64,000 nucleotides of DNA from Ligula intestinalis (lineage: Eukaryota; Platyhelminthes; Cestoda; Diphyllobothriidea; Diphyllobothriidae), in contig JAYGXS010000009.1 of assembly GCA_036362985.1 (NCBI GenBank), positions 14,147,303 through 14,211,302 on the forward strand. Direction: 5' to 3'. Positions 46,115 through 56,779 of this stretch are shown piece after piece (position 1 is the first letter of the stretch; each line of letters opens with the position of its first letter). The notes beneath the pieces are model-generated. The model searched no databases. It was not told where the DNA came from and saw only the letters and a program-made list of their open reading frames with translations. The position numbers were made by a program, and so were the translations under genes.

Positions 46115-47055
46115 GTCTACTTAATTAGCATGAAATGTTATCGTCGATTTTTATTGCCTGTATACATTCAAATATATCTTATAGAAAAAATTCACTAAGT
46201 TATTCCTTCGTGTTCTTGCTTTGTAGAAAATTACGCCTTCTTTAAAGTGTATGCTTAAGCAAAGTCTAACTTTCGGTTCCAAAAAGTTTCTAGACTGGCG
46301 AATAATTTTGAAATCTACTGACCGTTACACTTCAATTCAATGTTTCCAAACCGCATGCTGTATACATTCTGTCCAAGGAAAAGTACTTTTTCCCTACGGT
46401 ATTAGGAAGAGGTTGTTGTAATTGTGGCCAAAGCTGTGATATCGCTGCCTATGTTACGCCTTATGTGAGTCCCCAAGGAAGAACCCAACGAGAAGAGCGC
46501 AAAAGTCGAAGTCTTAGAGCAAGCTTAGTACAGCATACTTAGGGCAACAAGATTGGACCAATGAGGTTGTGGTCTCAAGTAAGGCACGACTCACCGGCTT
46601 TGTGACTCATGCAGTTGGTGTGTTATATTCCTGAGCTTTGGCGCAGCTACGTGCGTCATCACGTGCACTTTGTGTGGGCGGACAGGTCGTCTGGCGTGCG
46701 AACCACTCGTCAGGGTGGCGTGCACTCGCAGTTAAGCTGGGCCCTAACAGAAGTAAGATATTCCCGGAAAAATTTGCAATAGACGTGGATCCTGTTGTAT
46801 ACATAATAGGCAACATAAATAAATTGACGGATACGATGTATTACGAATGAAACTTTCACAGTCGTAAAAACTCTCACAAGAAGCAATTTTTTGTAATACC
46901 AATATATTACATTTCCTTAAGTATAAAATTTGAAGAAGGCGTAATTTACTACCAAAGTAGAGTGCAAGAAAGAATAATTTGATGAATATTTTCTGCAAAA
47001 TATAGCAGATTTTAAAAGGACAGTAAAAATCAATTAGTTAAATGCATACTAATTA
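46115..47055. repeat. Diverged fold-back structure just upstream of Rab copy B
   Basis: Left arm 46115-46265 and right arm 46900-47055 are diverged inverted copies (CTACTTAATTAGCATG against CATACTAATTAAGTAAC; AAATTACGCCTTCTT against AAGAAGGCGTAATTT). The repeat shared with 1620-2290 lies between them. Related single arms occur at 16960-17040 and 27060-27260. Confidence 0.6.
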
Positions 47056-47320
47056 AGTAACCATCAGTCGGCTTTCAGCGCACCAGGATAGATTCCAACG
47101 CCACAGACTGTTTGCAGTGAGGGCAAGCGACCAGCGCCATAAGAGCAGAGTCTAGTGTGTGTGAATGAGACGTGCGTGAAAGCGCCTTGAGCGACAGCAT
47201 GTTTGAAGTTGATTGGTCGATTTTGATAGCTGTACTTGGCCGAGAACCCGGCTGCCATTTATTTGCAAGAGTAGCGTTACTTCGCGCGGGAGTAGAGCCA
47301 CCTGTTGAGGTATCCCTCCT

Positions 47321-47349
47321 CCCCCCCCCCCCCCCCCCCCCCCCCCCCC
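47321..47349 (+). repeat. Poly-C tract of 29 bases
   Basis: An unbroken C run lies 115 bases before the start codon of Rab copy B. Its length is likely unstable or uncertain in the assembly. Confidence 0.95.
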
Positions 47350-47439
47350 AGTTCGCACATTTAAAAACCATATTAACTGTGAAGTCGAGACGCTGAACCC
47401 TCCTCTCATCCAATATTTCACCGATGTAGCATCAAATCA

Positions 47440-47459
47440 CCCTCTCCTCCCTCCTTCAG
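47440..47459 (+). promoter_or_regulatory. Strong splice acceptor directly before the Rab copy B start codon
   Basis: CCTCTCCTCCCTCCTTCAG ends at 47459, only 5 bases before the ATG at 47465. A pyrimidine tract ending CAG at this place suggests either an upstream noncoding exon or a spliced-leader trans-splice site, which flatworms use. Confidence 0.5.
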
Positions 47460-47464
47460 ATCCC

Positions 47465-47768
47465 ATGGCCCAACTGATGTCAACCGGCTGGTCCGAGGGT
47501 GACGATAGGCGTCAGCGTCCAGTCTCAATGGGTCCGACCACCACAGCTAACGGCAAGCCGAAGACCCTGGCCTCGAGGGTGGCGCACACCATGAGTCGAA
47601 TGGAAGGCTCGAGGAAGGCTAATGCCAAGCCGCGCAGAAACCCGGACGCAGAACACTTTGATGCACGCTTCAAAGTTATCCTGTTGGGCGAGTCGGGCGT
47701 CGGGAAGACCTCACTCATTCGGTTTGCAATGGGGGAGGACTTTAATCCCTCCATGATCTCAACTATTG
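47465..47768 (+). CDS. Rab-like GTPase copy B, first coding exon with P-loop
   Basis: The exon encodes 101 full codons plus one base. Residues 1-67 are a basic, probably disordered extension (many R, K, S, T); the G domain starts at FKVILLGESGVGKTSL, with the P-loop GxxxxGKT at residues 75-82, and continues to switch I, FNPSMISTIG, whose Thr would bind magnesium. The donor ATTG|GTAAG at 47768/47769 splits the Gly codon. ATG 47465 is chosen because it directly follows a strong acceptor and opens the frame; later in-frame ATGs (residues 5, 22, 43) are less likely. The long N-terminal extension is larger than in most Rabs and recalls Rab26-type proteins; the subfamily is not settled. Confidence 0.92.
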
Positions 47769-48744
47769 GTAAGAATTTAAGAGTCCAGTCATGCGAGAAC
47801 TGACTGCTATAGGCAGGACTCATAGACTCACTTAAAAAATAGGGTAACATCCCTTCATTTAGACCGTTAATTATAAGTAACATCACAGTTACGAAAAAAA
47901 ACACATTTGTGTAATACGGGACCGGTGGTAAAAGGAGTTAAATTATTTAATTATGTATGGCAATGTACGGTGTTACTTATAAGGAATCCTTAATGGAATT
48001 TTTGGTGAAATAACAATGGAAATGACGTAAGCAACAACTGGTGGTGACCGTATAATTTATTGTTAATGCATCCCGAAGTGGTGTGGAATTTATTTCTTTG
48101 AAGATTGCCATGATCACCGTTAGTCTGCAGGGACAACGGTGACTTGCGTGCCAAGTGAACTTTAGAGGAGGAATGTTCACTGTATTTGGACTCACCATGT
48201 TTCAGTACCTGCAGATGAGGCATAAGGGAGTGCCTAGATCTTCACAAATCTGCTGTCTATTTGTGTGGTCGTGACTTTTGGGGACGCAGGGGCAGACTCA
48301 GCCACACCCAGGTTCATTAACTCCTTAACAGTCAAATGAGCTAGCAGAGTTTTATCGTTGCGTCTAGCTGAAGCGGCTCAAGTAGCGATTACACTTTGAT
48401 CTTCGAAAGCTTCAGGTCAAGTTTCGAGTAGCAGGAGCAGTAGACCTCATAGCACTGCATTGTTTGTTGTACTGTGATGCCTCAATCTATCGCGTTTCGC
48501 CTCTCACATCTTGATTCTATCATGGATTTTATATGCAGACTTCGGCCTGGCCGGTGGTTACCCGTTTATGACGCCTACTATCCACACGAAGTTGTTTTTA
48601 CCTCGAGAAGCCAATTGGATTGGTGTGCACCCATCCTTAAATGAGCAAATATTCTCAACTAGCGCAGAAGCCCGGCTTCGCCTTGGGCTTCCTTACATGT
48701 TGTTGTCTGCATTAAAGTCTATGGGAACATTGACACTTTGCAAC
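47769..48744 (+). other. Intron 1 of Rab copy B, 5' part
   Basis: Intron 1 spans 47769-55218 (about 7.4 kb). This first part shows no recognisable element; the Helitron, a PLE piece, a SINE and a LINE-free stretch follow. Confidence 0.5.
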
Positions 48745-48899
48745 TGCAGTTGACGTCGGTAGTCTCCCGACACATAATTTCTGTATTTTTACCGTAGATC
48801 ATAGGGGCAGTTCAACTCACAACTTCTAATTAAGAACGCTAGAAGCCGTCGTAATTGAAATGGAACGTTAGCAACGACAGCTTCAGCAATGGTATTCTC

Positions 48900-49472
48900 T
48901 CACTGATTATCATCTTGAAGCAGACCAGGCCTTACGCAGGCTTCTCTGTAGGTTGAATACAGAAAACCGTCAATCGTCCTAAGATCTTCAAACAATGTTG
49001 GACCTTTAACTTCATGGAGATACATTCGTAAATCGAAGCATTCTTGTTGAGAGGGGTGAACAGTGTATATTCTACCCATTTTCACATCATACTTGATGCC
49101 CGGATGTCCATCAACTGGAATTCCTACCTTTTGTTGGGCCCACTTTTTTCGATTCCATGTGTAGTATGAGGGGACCTGAATGTACAAAAGAGTCTGGGCA
49201 AACGAATCTTGCTGGCAAGAGTTGAAGAAAACAGTCAAAGTTGTACCTTTGGGACTCTGAAGCTAATCCAAGAGGAGTCCTTCCGTAAAGTAAATCCGTT
49301 GTCCATTTTCCAGGTGGACGCTTAAATGTTCAATGGCCGGAAAATGGTTATGGATATCAAAACCAAAGATTCTCCAAAATGCTTCATTACTGCTGATGTA
49401 TCTGCCCATTTCATACTGAGTAATCTCATCATTGTTGTTACGGTGGTTGAGAGAGTACATGGCGGCATCGGA
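48900..49472 (-). pseudogene. Helitron region between Rep and helicase, with stops
   Basis: In frame with the nuclease part apart from stops at 49473-49475 and near 49263; it reads MYSLNHRNNNDEITQYEMGR, then FNSCQQDSFAQTLLYIQVPS and YTVHPSQQECFDLRMYLHEV. It breaks at TGA near 48897, where a Trp is usual (DDNQW). A shifted frame then gives AEAVVANVPFQLRRLLAFLI to about 48795. All lesions seen are point changes and small shifts, not rearrangements. Confidence 0.78.
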
Positions 49473-49475
49473 TCA

Positions 49476-50015
49476 TTTGTTGATGTACTTGCAGACGAAC
49501 TTGATAGACATCGACAAGTTGCAAAGTTCAGCATTGATGTGGGCATTGAATACTTTTGACAGAAAGGGACAATACGGCACAATCTAACCGTTATCATTTA
49601 CCACACCACCGTTTCGCCTTTTATTGATAACTGCTTCGAATCCGCCAATCTCAGGTTGTCGCCTTCTATAAAGAGGGTGAACATCCCCATCGGTCTGAGT
49701 TGCATCTAGGAAACGCTTGGGATATCTCTTGGTACATTTCCCATCCTTCATGCAAAGGCTGTCGGTAATTATCTGACCACATGGGCCATGCACCATTTGA
49801 GTTTTGATCGTTTCAAACAGGACAGGGTCAACGGATCGGTCCGGTAACTCTGTGCATATCAATTTGTCGACATCGAAAGAGTGCAATCTTTCCTTTAGCC
49901 AGATCGAAATGTGGGCGTGGGGTAATCCTCTCTTTTGCCACTCTCCAGTGTACATGTGACACTGAATATCACTGAAAATGTTGAATTTTGTGATGAATCT
50001 CATCATGGTTTTCAA
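49476..50015 (-). pseudogene. Helitron HUH (Rep) nuclease, mutated
   Basis: GLPHAHISIW gives the two-histidine HUH metal site. The frame continues over a TAG at 49584-49586 (where a Trp is usual before VPY) to HINAELCNLSMSIKFVCKYINK. Helitrons normally have two catalytic tyrosines four residues apart in this place; here the first is Phe (KFVCKY) and only the second remains. A TGA follows at 49473-49475. The protein would nick and join DNA ends for rolling-circle transposition, but this copy is dead. Confidence 0.8.
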
Positions 50016-50370
50016 CTAAAGCTGGAATACCGGCGCGGACAAATAATGGCGGTCCTCTGGCTTTTGACCGGGGAACAACTCATCAGTAATTTCAGGCTAT
50101 GATGGGTTGCAGGTAAACGTAATGAATAGATCCGGGCGACCAAATGCCTAACATAAAGCAACGTATCTTGAGCTTTCTCATACATATAGCGAGGAGACCC
50201 AATGTGGCTTGACGGCAAGATGAAAGGTTGACCGCGACCAGTATCACTACCACCATCAGAAAGGATATTGTCTCCAAAAGGATGAAGTTGTCCACGTGAA
50301 GTTCTTTCTGGTGTGTGCGGAAATAGCAAAAGCGCTCTGTTTCCATTTTGGCACACATATCAACAGCAAA

Positions 50371-50838
50371 TTAAAGGAACAAAGTTTTGAATCGACAAAG
50401 CAGATTTAAAGTTCGTTCTCGAATCATAAAGTGATATGAGTAGAAGGCTGTAAAACTAACTGTTTTACGGGTGCCGATTTGGGGATTACCGAAGTGGTAA
50501 ACGTCTTCACCATTAACATGCATGAGAGGGTATTGTAAGGCCTCGTATGAACGACGTGTCCCATATATCCTTTGCAGCCTGTCGTCTCTCCTTATCAAGA
50601 CAATATCTCTGTTGCCGTGCTGTGTTTCTGACATGATGACGGCCACGTCGTTGCATGTGGGAGCATAACATTTTCGTTGGTCTTCTCCATGAGGACGTTT
50701 ATCGGCATCTATGGCACTAGTAAAGTCAATTGAAGCGTGCATCTCCAGGGCGGACTTGAAACGGTTGACGTAGCTGTTGCGCTGGTGTATCATGTCTTGA
50801 AGGGACAATATTATGTGATGCTTCAAGCCTGGGTACAT
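50371..50838 (-). pseudogene. Helitron N-terminal domain
   Basis: The 155-codon frame includes NRFKSALEMHASI, TCNDVAVIMSETQHGNRDIV and LQRIYGTRRSYEALQYPLMH, the conserved block (RI..THRSYDALQYPL) found ahead of the HUH nuclease in Helitrons. It is joined to the nuclease part through at least one frameshift between 50371 and 50015. It lies antisense to Rab copy B. Confidence 0.82.
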
Positions 50839-52399
50839 TCGGGATCGGCTTTGAGCCTGCAGCTTGATGTCTTCTACGAAGTTTATTTATAGAAATGTCG
50901 GCTCGCCATCAGGAGGAGGTAGTAACGATCCCATCCGGTGGCAAACTGGGCCTTCCACCTTAAAGGTAGGCATAAGCTAACTTCATGAACAATGTTGGCA
51001 CCAAAGGTGGTCATTTGAAACGCCCCGTTGTATTTACTTATGTTCGAAGGAAAATTTTTCGAGTCGTCGGTATTACCAGCAAGTAACGTTTGGAGTATTT
51101 CTGGTGGTTGGGGAAGTTATTCAGTGGAACTTTGCCGTTGGAACAGCCCATGCCGATTGTCTCACCAATCCATTTTTTCGCCTGACAATGTCCACAAACT
51201 TCCACCATCTTCCCAATGGAAACATTTGCATCTCCCGCATAACCAAGACTTGGGTTGTAATTGACTGCGGCTTTGTTCCATAATTGAGCGTTGATGGAAG
51301 CAACCAACGGGCCAGCGTCGCCAAACCGTATATGAATTGGTTGCGAACTTGAGTTTCCAGCATCGGTTGAGCGTAGATCTGCTCTTTGTTATGCTTTTAT
51401 AACCAGACGTGTACTTCTACGTCTGAGTAATTCGTTTTGCCGACGTTGCGAATCTCTTATCCTACCTAGCTCTCTTCGTCACAAGGTTTGGACTTCGGTT
51501 TCTTGGGAGCGGTTAGTTTGATGGCGAATCACATCTTCGTGTCTTCTTTGCAGCATTTGATCTTCGGTTTCTTGGGAGTATTGATATCGCTGCTGCATGG
51601 CATTAGTCTCCAGGCGAAGCCGTCTTTCTGCTTGTGTTTCTTGCGAACGTCTATTAACATTGCCAAATCTCTTCTGTTCCTTCGTCTGAACTTGTGTTCT
51701 CGCGGCTGCTCTAATTCCTTTTCTACCTAATGAGTTAGAACCTAAAAAAGGTTATTATTCTGAACAAAATAACATTGGGTAGAAAAAAAGTAAGTTTACA
51801 ACGTTACCTTCAGTCAACGGCCCATCATCGTTTGTCGGGTTGTTTGTGTTCAGAACATTTCTGTTTGATAGTTTGTAAGGGCTAGATTGAAAGTGAAGGG
51901 AATTATGTGATAGGCCACATCTAAGAGCTAGCCCGCGACAACCTACGCGTAAGTAAAAGGGGGGTCCAAGTGACAGTAGGTCAAGGGGTTTACGTCAGTG
52001 AGTATGAAACAGCCGCGCAAACACCGTTATAGCCCTTGCTGCATTAGCGGCGGGAGGAGGGGGGTGACGTTTCAAGCGGCCGCGACGACCCCTTCCCCAC
52101 CCCCGTGGCGTATTCACATCCGCCTCTCACGTCTGGTGTCATTCGGGGCGACAGCGCCATGATCGCTGAATCCTCACGCGCACGGAAGAATGAGACGCCC
52201 AAACAATGAAAGCAGTCAGACGCTTGGACAGTAGAGAAACACACACGCGCACATGCCAGTGCCACACGCGCGTCGAAGGCGCAGAAGGCTTTTTGAGGTG
52301 ACCCCTTCGACCAATGATAGCGGAGGCACACACGACAGACAGACAACTCACTTTTATTCAGTATACGGATGGTCTAAAATATGCGAAGCCCAGTTAATT

Positions 52400-53200
52400 G
52401 GATAGAAGGCGGCGAAACGTTCTCTGGGACCAGTATTTTATTTGCCCGACGTTTCGGACTCTCACTCGAGGCCATTGTCAAGGCATGAAAAACGTACAGC
52501 TCACTGCGAGCTTAAGTCATCCCTGCCGGGGGTGACCTTGAGTTCCCATTGTTCGCTCCGCCGCGAGTGACCTTGAGCCTTTCCGTTGCTCACGCAACAC
52601 GAGATAGGCATCTGGGAGATCGATATGCCTACTAATAGAGTCCGCGTGCGAGTGCCAGGCTTCTTGCAGTAGGTGTGAGATTCGGTCATCCGACTGACCT
52701 CGTATTCGCACGTGCTCGAAATCGAAACCGTGCCCTGGCGAGGATGTGTGGGCGGCGATCAAGGATAGCTTGTCCTTCCGTCATGGCAACCCGTTTGCCG
52801 ATTTCGCCAACATAATTGGCTTGACCGCAAAGACAGTCGATTGGGTAAATGAGACCGGATTTCTGGTTGACTGGTATTGGCTCCTTAGGCTGCATGGGTT
52901 GCCTGCGGATTGTCGCTTCCGGTCGGTGAGCAACGCCAATCCCGAATTCGCTGACCAGTCGAGCGAATTCTTCGGATAGCCAGCAATATAGGGTATTTCT
53001 CGCCAGCGTGTTGGTTCTGGCTGCCCCGTTGGTTTTCTTCACTTTGCCCCTCGCCTGAATTTTTCGACAAAGCTGTCGGGATAGCCATTCGCTGTGAACA
53101 AATATATATACTATGGTTGATTGGCACTCGCCGATTGGTGCGAAACTCCCTCGTTCTGTTGTTCCGTTGGCCTCGCTCTCCAGCCTCGCCAGCAATCGTT
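52400..53200 (-). mobile_element. Penelope-like element remnant (second clade), decayed
   Basis: Minus strand frames give EFGIGVAHRPEATIRRQPMQ, SGLIYPIDCLCGQANYVGEI (GIY-YIG with Cys pair) and, after a frameshift near 52760, AAHTSSPGHGFDFEHVRI. An end segment at 52430-52480 has CTTGACAATGG, GAGAGTCCGAAACGTCG, a decayed hammerhead-like core. No reverse transcriptase catalytic motif is present. Confidence 0.75.
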
Positions 53201-53204
53201 AGCT

Positions 53205-53395
53205 GGTTGGCATATATTATACGCAAAAATATTTTACTGACAAAGACAAGAGAGGCTGGCATGCCCACTTCTGGCTTATTGGTCGTCAGCAGCCAGCTAT
53301 ACCCCCACTCAGAAGCGGCGACCCCCAAGGCTCGAACCCGCGACCTTGTTAACTATAAGTCCAACACTTTAACCACTGCGTCACGGGCCCGTTAC
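53205..53395 (-). mobile_element. tRNA-derived SINE, same family as 1-245
   Basis: Minus strand: head GGGCCCGTGACGCAGTGG (box A-like), box B GGTTCGAGCC at 53337-53328, then CTGCTGACGACCAATAAGCC as in the copy at 1-245, and an end with CTTGTCTTTGTCAGTAAAAT. It lies directly next to the PLE remnant. Confidence 0.68.
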
Positions 53396-55218
53396 TCTGT
53401 CGGGTTCGATCAAGAATATATTGAGAGCTAGTTGCTATCTCAACACCAGAAGGATCCCCTAATAACAAGCCTGGAAGACTGATTGAACTGGAACAACTTT
53501 ACTGCTCAAAAAGCTGTACAGTGACGCCGCGTACGAAAGCCAGCCGTGCAGGTGCAAAAGTGTGGATGTGACTAGTTTAGGCTGTACAATAAATAATCAG
53601 CCAGCCATACCCAACCCCAGGTGTTGTGAAATCTGAGGCGGCTGGGCGGCTGCTGGCGATGCCCGAGAGAGAGAGAGAGAGCCCCATGACAAAGCGGGAC
53701 GCGTGTGCCCCATAACCTAGAGCAGGGGTCGGCGACCTTGCTGAATCAGAGAGTCAAGAAAGTAAATATTTGGCAGTATATTTCAGTGACAGTCATATAC
53801 TATATTTTCAGATTAAATTTTATTAAATTTGCGTTTGAAAAGCCTCTGGATTTATTCTTTTGAATAATGTTCTTATAATACTCATTGGTAATGTGACTTC
53901 TGGTGCTACATGAATTCGCTGATGGCTTTGTAGTCTGGTTGGTAACTTGTGAGGTTAAGCTTCATGCATGCGTTGAGGCGTTCATCCGTAAGACGTGATC
54001 GTAGGATGGACTTGATGATGTGAGAATGACTGTTCACATGCATACGTAGATACAAACAGGAACAATACAGCGATACTCACACGCTGCAGTGTGTGGTATG
54101 TGAGAGGAAGCGCGTTCCAAGTTTTGATTATCAGCTGGTCTTCGGGTTGAAGTTTTTTTTAATTTATGCCCGCTTTATGTTGTGTGAATGGACTGTTTGC
54201 TTGCAGGTAATAAATGCGTTCGTCTGGGGGACATAAACACAAGGGACTATAGGTGACAAGGCAGGCTGGCTTAAGCACGTAAGGTAGCTTTGTCTGCCAA
54301 CATTACCTTGACTTAGCTGAGGTCAAGTCTGGGGGCTGTCGTGCTTTAGCAGTGTCCGTTTTTAGCGAGATTTTCGCGGCCGTTGGGACTCAGGACCAGC
54401 AGGGAAGCAGCTGCTGTCGGCTAGCCGTAAAGGGAACATTAAAACGGCTGCTAGGTTAAAGGTAGGGGGGCCGAAACACTAAAGGTTGGTCGAGATTGAA
54501 TTGATTCTAATACGCGGCTCGGCGACGGCACGTCATTGGAGTAACCAAAATCACAAAATCTGAAGTTTGTAGTCCCAATTTTATCTGAGAGAGCCAGACG
54601 CAATCATCAAAAGAGCCACACCTGCCTCGCGAGCCATAGGTCGCCGACCCCAGACCTAGAGCTATTTCCTCGGACAATATTGACCGCTGGTGAACCCTGG
54701 GTGCGTACTGTCTAAACAAATTGTCCGAAAGGAGGTGCACTTTTGCAGTCCGTCAGCTCGTCGTGGTTTACCACGTCTGGACCCGCTCGCCAAACAGCAG
54801 AATAAGCTTTGCTCAGTGGAGCGTAGGATAAGGACTTCTAGCGTCACAATTGTGGCCGTCGGCTACAAATGCAGCTTATAACGACCTTGTAGTGCAGTTA
54901 GAGCTTGATGCAACTGTCAGCGTGTCGATTCAAGTATTCCTCTCGGCACGGCACATGCATCGTTGCTCGTAGAGACAAACGAATAACAACTAGGCCAACG
55001 GACAATATCGTACCTAGCCGTAAGGGACTGGGAAGGCAGAGGTCTGCATCTGATGGACATGTGCGGAAAAGATTTTCCACGAGACAAAGACCTTAGACAA
55101 ATTGCTTCGGTTTCTTGGGAAAAGTGAACAGGAAAACGACCACTGCAAGTCTTGCTTATCCTATTTAATATTTTGAGCTTTTTGTCCATGGTGAATTCTT
55201 TTTTATCTCTCATTTAAG
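53396..55218 (+). other. Intron 1 of Rab copy B, 3' part
   Basis: 53470-53720 resembles the 14600-14980 repeat family and ends in a (GA)n run (53671-53684). The rest has no recognisable gene or element. Confidence 0.45.
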
Positions 55219-55279
55219 GCATTGATTTCGTGAATCGGACCTACCAAGTAGAAGATTACAACATTCAGCTGCAAATCTG
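55219..55279 (+). CDS. Rab-like GTPase copy B, exon 2 (switch I to beta-3)
   Basis: The 61 base exon completes the split Gly codon, then reads IDFVNRTYQVEDYNIQLQI and the first two bases of Trp (TG|GTAAGC). This fits the Rab stretch GIDF.....V.....KLQIWDTAGQE between switch I and G3. The acceptor is ATTTAAG (AG 55217-55218), weakly pyrimidine-rich. The split codons join exactly to exon 1 and to the exon at 59328. The corresponding exon of copy A would lie left of the window. Confidence 0.9.
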
Positions 55280-55659
55280 GTAAGCGCCTTGAGGCTTGGG
55301 GATTTACTTGTAACTACCTCTTGTACAGTATTGACATTTTCATGTAAATGCTATCGGGATCATACAGATCAACCCCATTTAATGTAGCAAACCCCGTAGG
55401 CGGCGTTAATTACTGATGTAGCGATCCACATGTTCATCAATTTTTATCTCGTTAGTTCTGTCAAAAAGTCCGTTAAGATAACTACCTATGCGACTCGAAG
55501 CTCGGATCACCAAACTCTGAACAAGAGAATTTATTCTGTCAAATTATACGAGGACAACAGTGGGATGAACAATGGTGTTTCTCGTGTAAATTGGATTTTA
55601 GTGAAGGTAACCCATTATGTTTCGATGTCAGCAAAGGGATCAAAACAGCCAGAGATTGA

Positions 55660-55880
55660 CATGGGCGCACGAGCCTGTCTCTTGCATTGCACGCAGTTCT
55701 CGAACCTTAAAAAACGTCTGTGGACCCGACGCGATATTTCTATTGCCAAGAAGGTTTGTGTGTGCCATGTATCCGTCCGGTCTGTCCTTCTCTACGGCTG
55801 TGGATGCTGGGCTTTGCGCGTTAAAGATGAAAGAAAATTGGACGTCTTTAACTACTACTGCTTCAGGACCATCCTTTGAG
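55660..55880 (+). pseudogene. LINE (RTE-like) reverse transcriptase C-terminal fragment
   Basis: The frame contains SNLKKRLWTRRDISIAKKVC and VRSVLLYGCGCWALRVKDER, matching the L...LW...DISL.TK..VY...VRSVLLYGCETW block after the RT core of RTE-type LINEs. It ends soon after FNYYCFRTIL at 55879. It lies in intron 2 of Rab copy B, on the same strand. It is a 5'-truncated dead copy. Confidence 0.75.
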
Positions 55881-56104
55881 CGAAGGTATCACGAAGAAAT
55901 TAAGGCTAAGAAGGCTTTACCAAAACAGCTGCGATCTTCCAGGCCAGGTTTCCTTGGAGATAAGATAAGTCTTAAGAAAGCCATATTGTTAGAAAGAGTT
56001 TATTCTGCAGAAGATTGTGAAAGATGTGACTACCGGACTGCACGTCTAGTCACGAGGCGGGCTATATCCGGGGTGATGTCTGGGAGGAGACATTCGAGCG
56101 ACCG

Positions 56105-56345
56105 TCGTTGGCCGCAACCTTGAAGGTCATTGATTGGACCGCGCGTGGGCGCATTAGTAGGTCGTGCGTCTGGCGGCAGCCACAGCCTTCAGGTTTGTCC
56201 AGACGGATTGAGTTCACGACGGGAAGGCAAGGTGCGCTCACTTTTGTCTGGTCCCAAAGGCACACCGTCAAGAGCAGTGGGACGCGATGAGTCAGTGATC
56301 ACGGGTTTCTTCGGTAGCGCTAACACCCACTACAAAGTGAGACAG
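56105..56345. repeat. Dispersed repeat (family of 12180-12380), diverged
   Basis: Shares TCCAGACGGATTGAG, TCACGACGGGAAGGCAAGG and CACCCACTACAA in order with the other copies. Confidence 0.55.
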
Positions 56346-56552
56346 TCTGCCCTCACTGCGACAACATCGCAAGGATATCCCAGGCCATCTGAGAAAGACG
56401 ACCGATGCGGTTCGGATTCGTTCTTCGTTATCAACCTCGCGAGTTCAGTGCTATAGCCTTCGAGCTGATATCGGTATCCAATTGGAGGCTTTAAAGAGAC
56501 AATCAGCTCAAAACCTGGCTCGATTTAGTCCGTCAGGACATGGAATTGGTTC

Positions 56553-56779
56553 CGAAGAAGAAGATGCGATCACTGGAACAAGGACTTTATTTTCCTGACG
56601 TTTCGGATTCCGTCGGGAATCCTTAGTCATAGGTAATCGTTAACAGGTCTGAGACATGCGCAGACTGTAGGTTTTCCGACGGAATCCGAAACGTCAGGAA
56701 AATAAAGTCCTTGTTCCAGTGATCGCATCTTCTTCTTCGGAACTGCTGCCTGGAACTCGTATATTCTCCTCTATTGGCA
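56553..56779. mobile_element. ~220 bp fold-back element, copy 2, with perfect arms and target duplication
   Basis: Arms 56550-56616 and 56676-56742 are 67 base perfect inverted copies around a 59 base loop, with a one-sided tail to 56779. ATGGAATTGGTTC is repeated exactly at 56540-56552 and 56780-56792 (13 bases), a clean target duplication. The arms share AAGATGCGATCACTGGAAC and CTGACGTTTCGGATTC with PLE ends. The lack of any arm difference points to a young insertion or gene conversion. Confidence 0.85.

Larger units (their letters stand above)
48745..51730 (-). mobile_element. Decayed Helitron (Rep part) in intron 1 of Rab copy B
   Basis: On the minus strand the order of segments is that of a Helitron protein: an Arg/Gln/Glu-rich N-terminus (51730-51380, RRSQETQAERRLRLE), a Cys segment (CGHCQAKKWIGE, then GCSNGKVPL), the Helitron N domain (RRDDRLQRIYGTRRSYEALQ), the HUH nuclease and the linker toward the Pif1-type helicase (YYTWNRKKW, GRIYTVHPSQQECFDLRMYL). 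No helicase motif is left, and I could not place the 5' TC and 3' hairpin-CTRR ends. Confidence 0.85.

Noticed and set aside
47152..47421. Open frames with Gly or Pro runs
   Set aside because: Artefact of the poly-C tract translated in several frames.
52686..53328. Long overlapping open frames read as a host protein
   Set aside because: They merge a SINE and a PLE remnant; the only homology is to the PLE GIY-YIG region.
53328..53395. Possible tRNA gene on the minus strand
   Set aside because: The acceptor does not pair and the downstream body recurs at 1-245, so it is a SINE.
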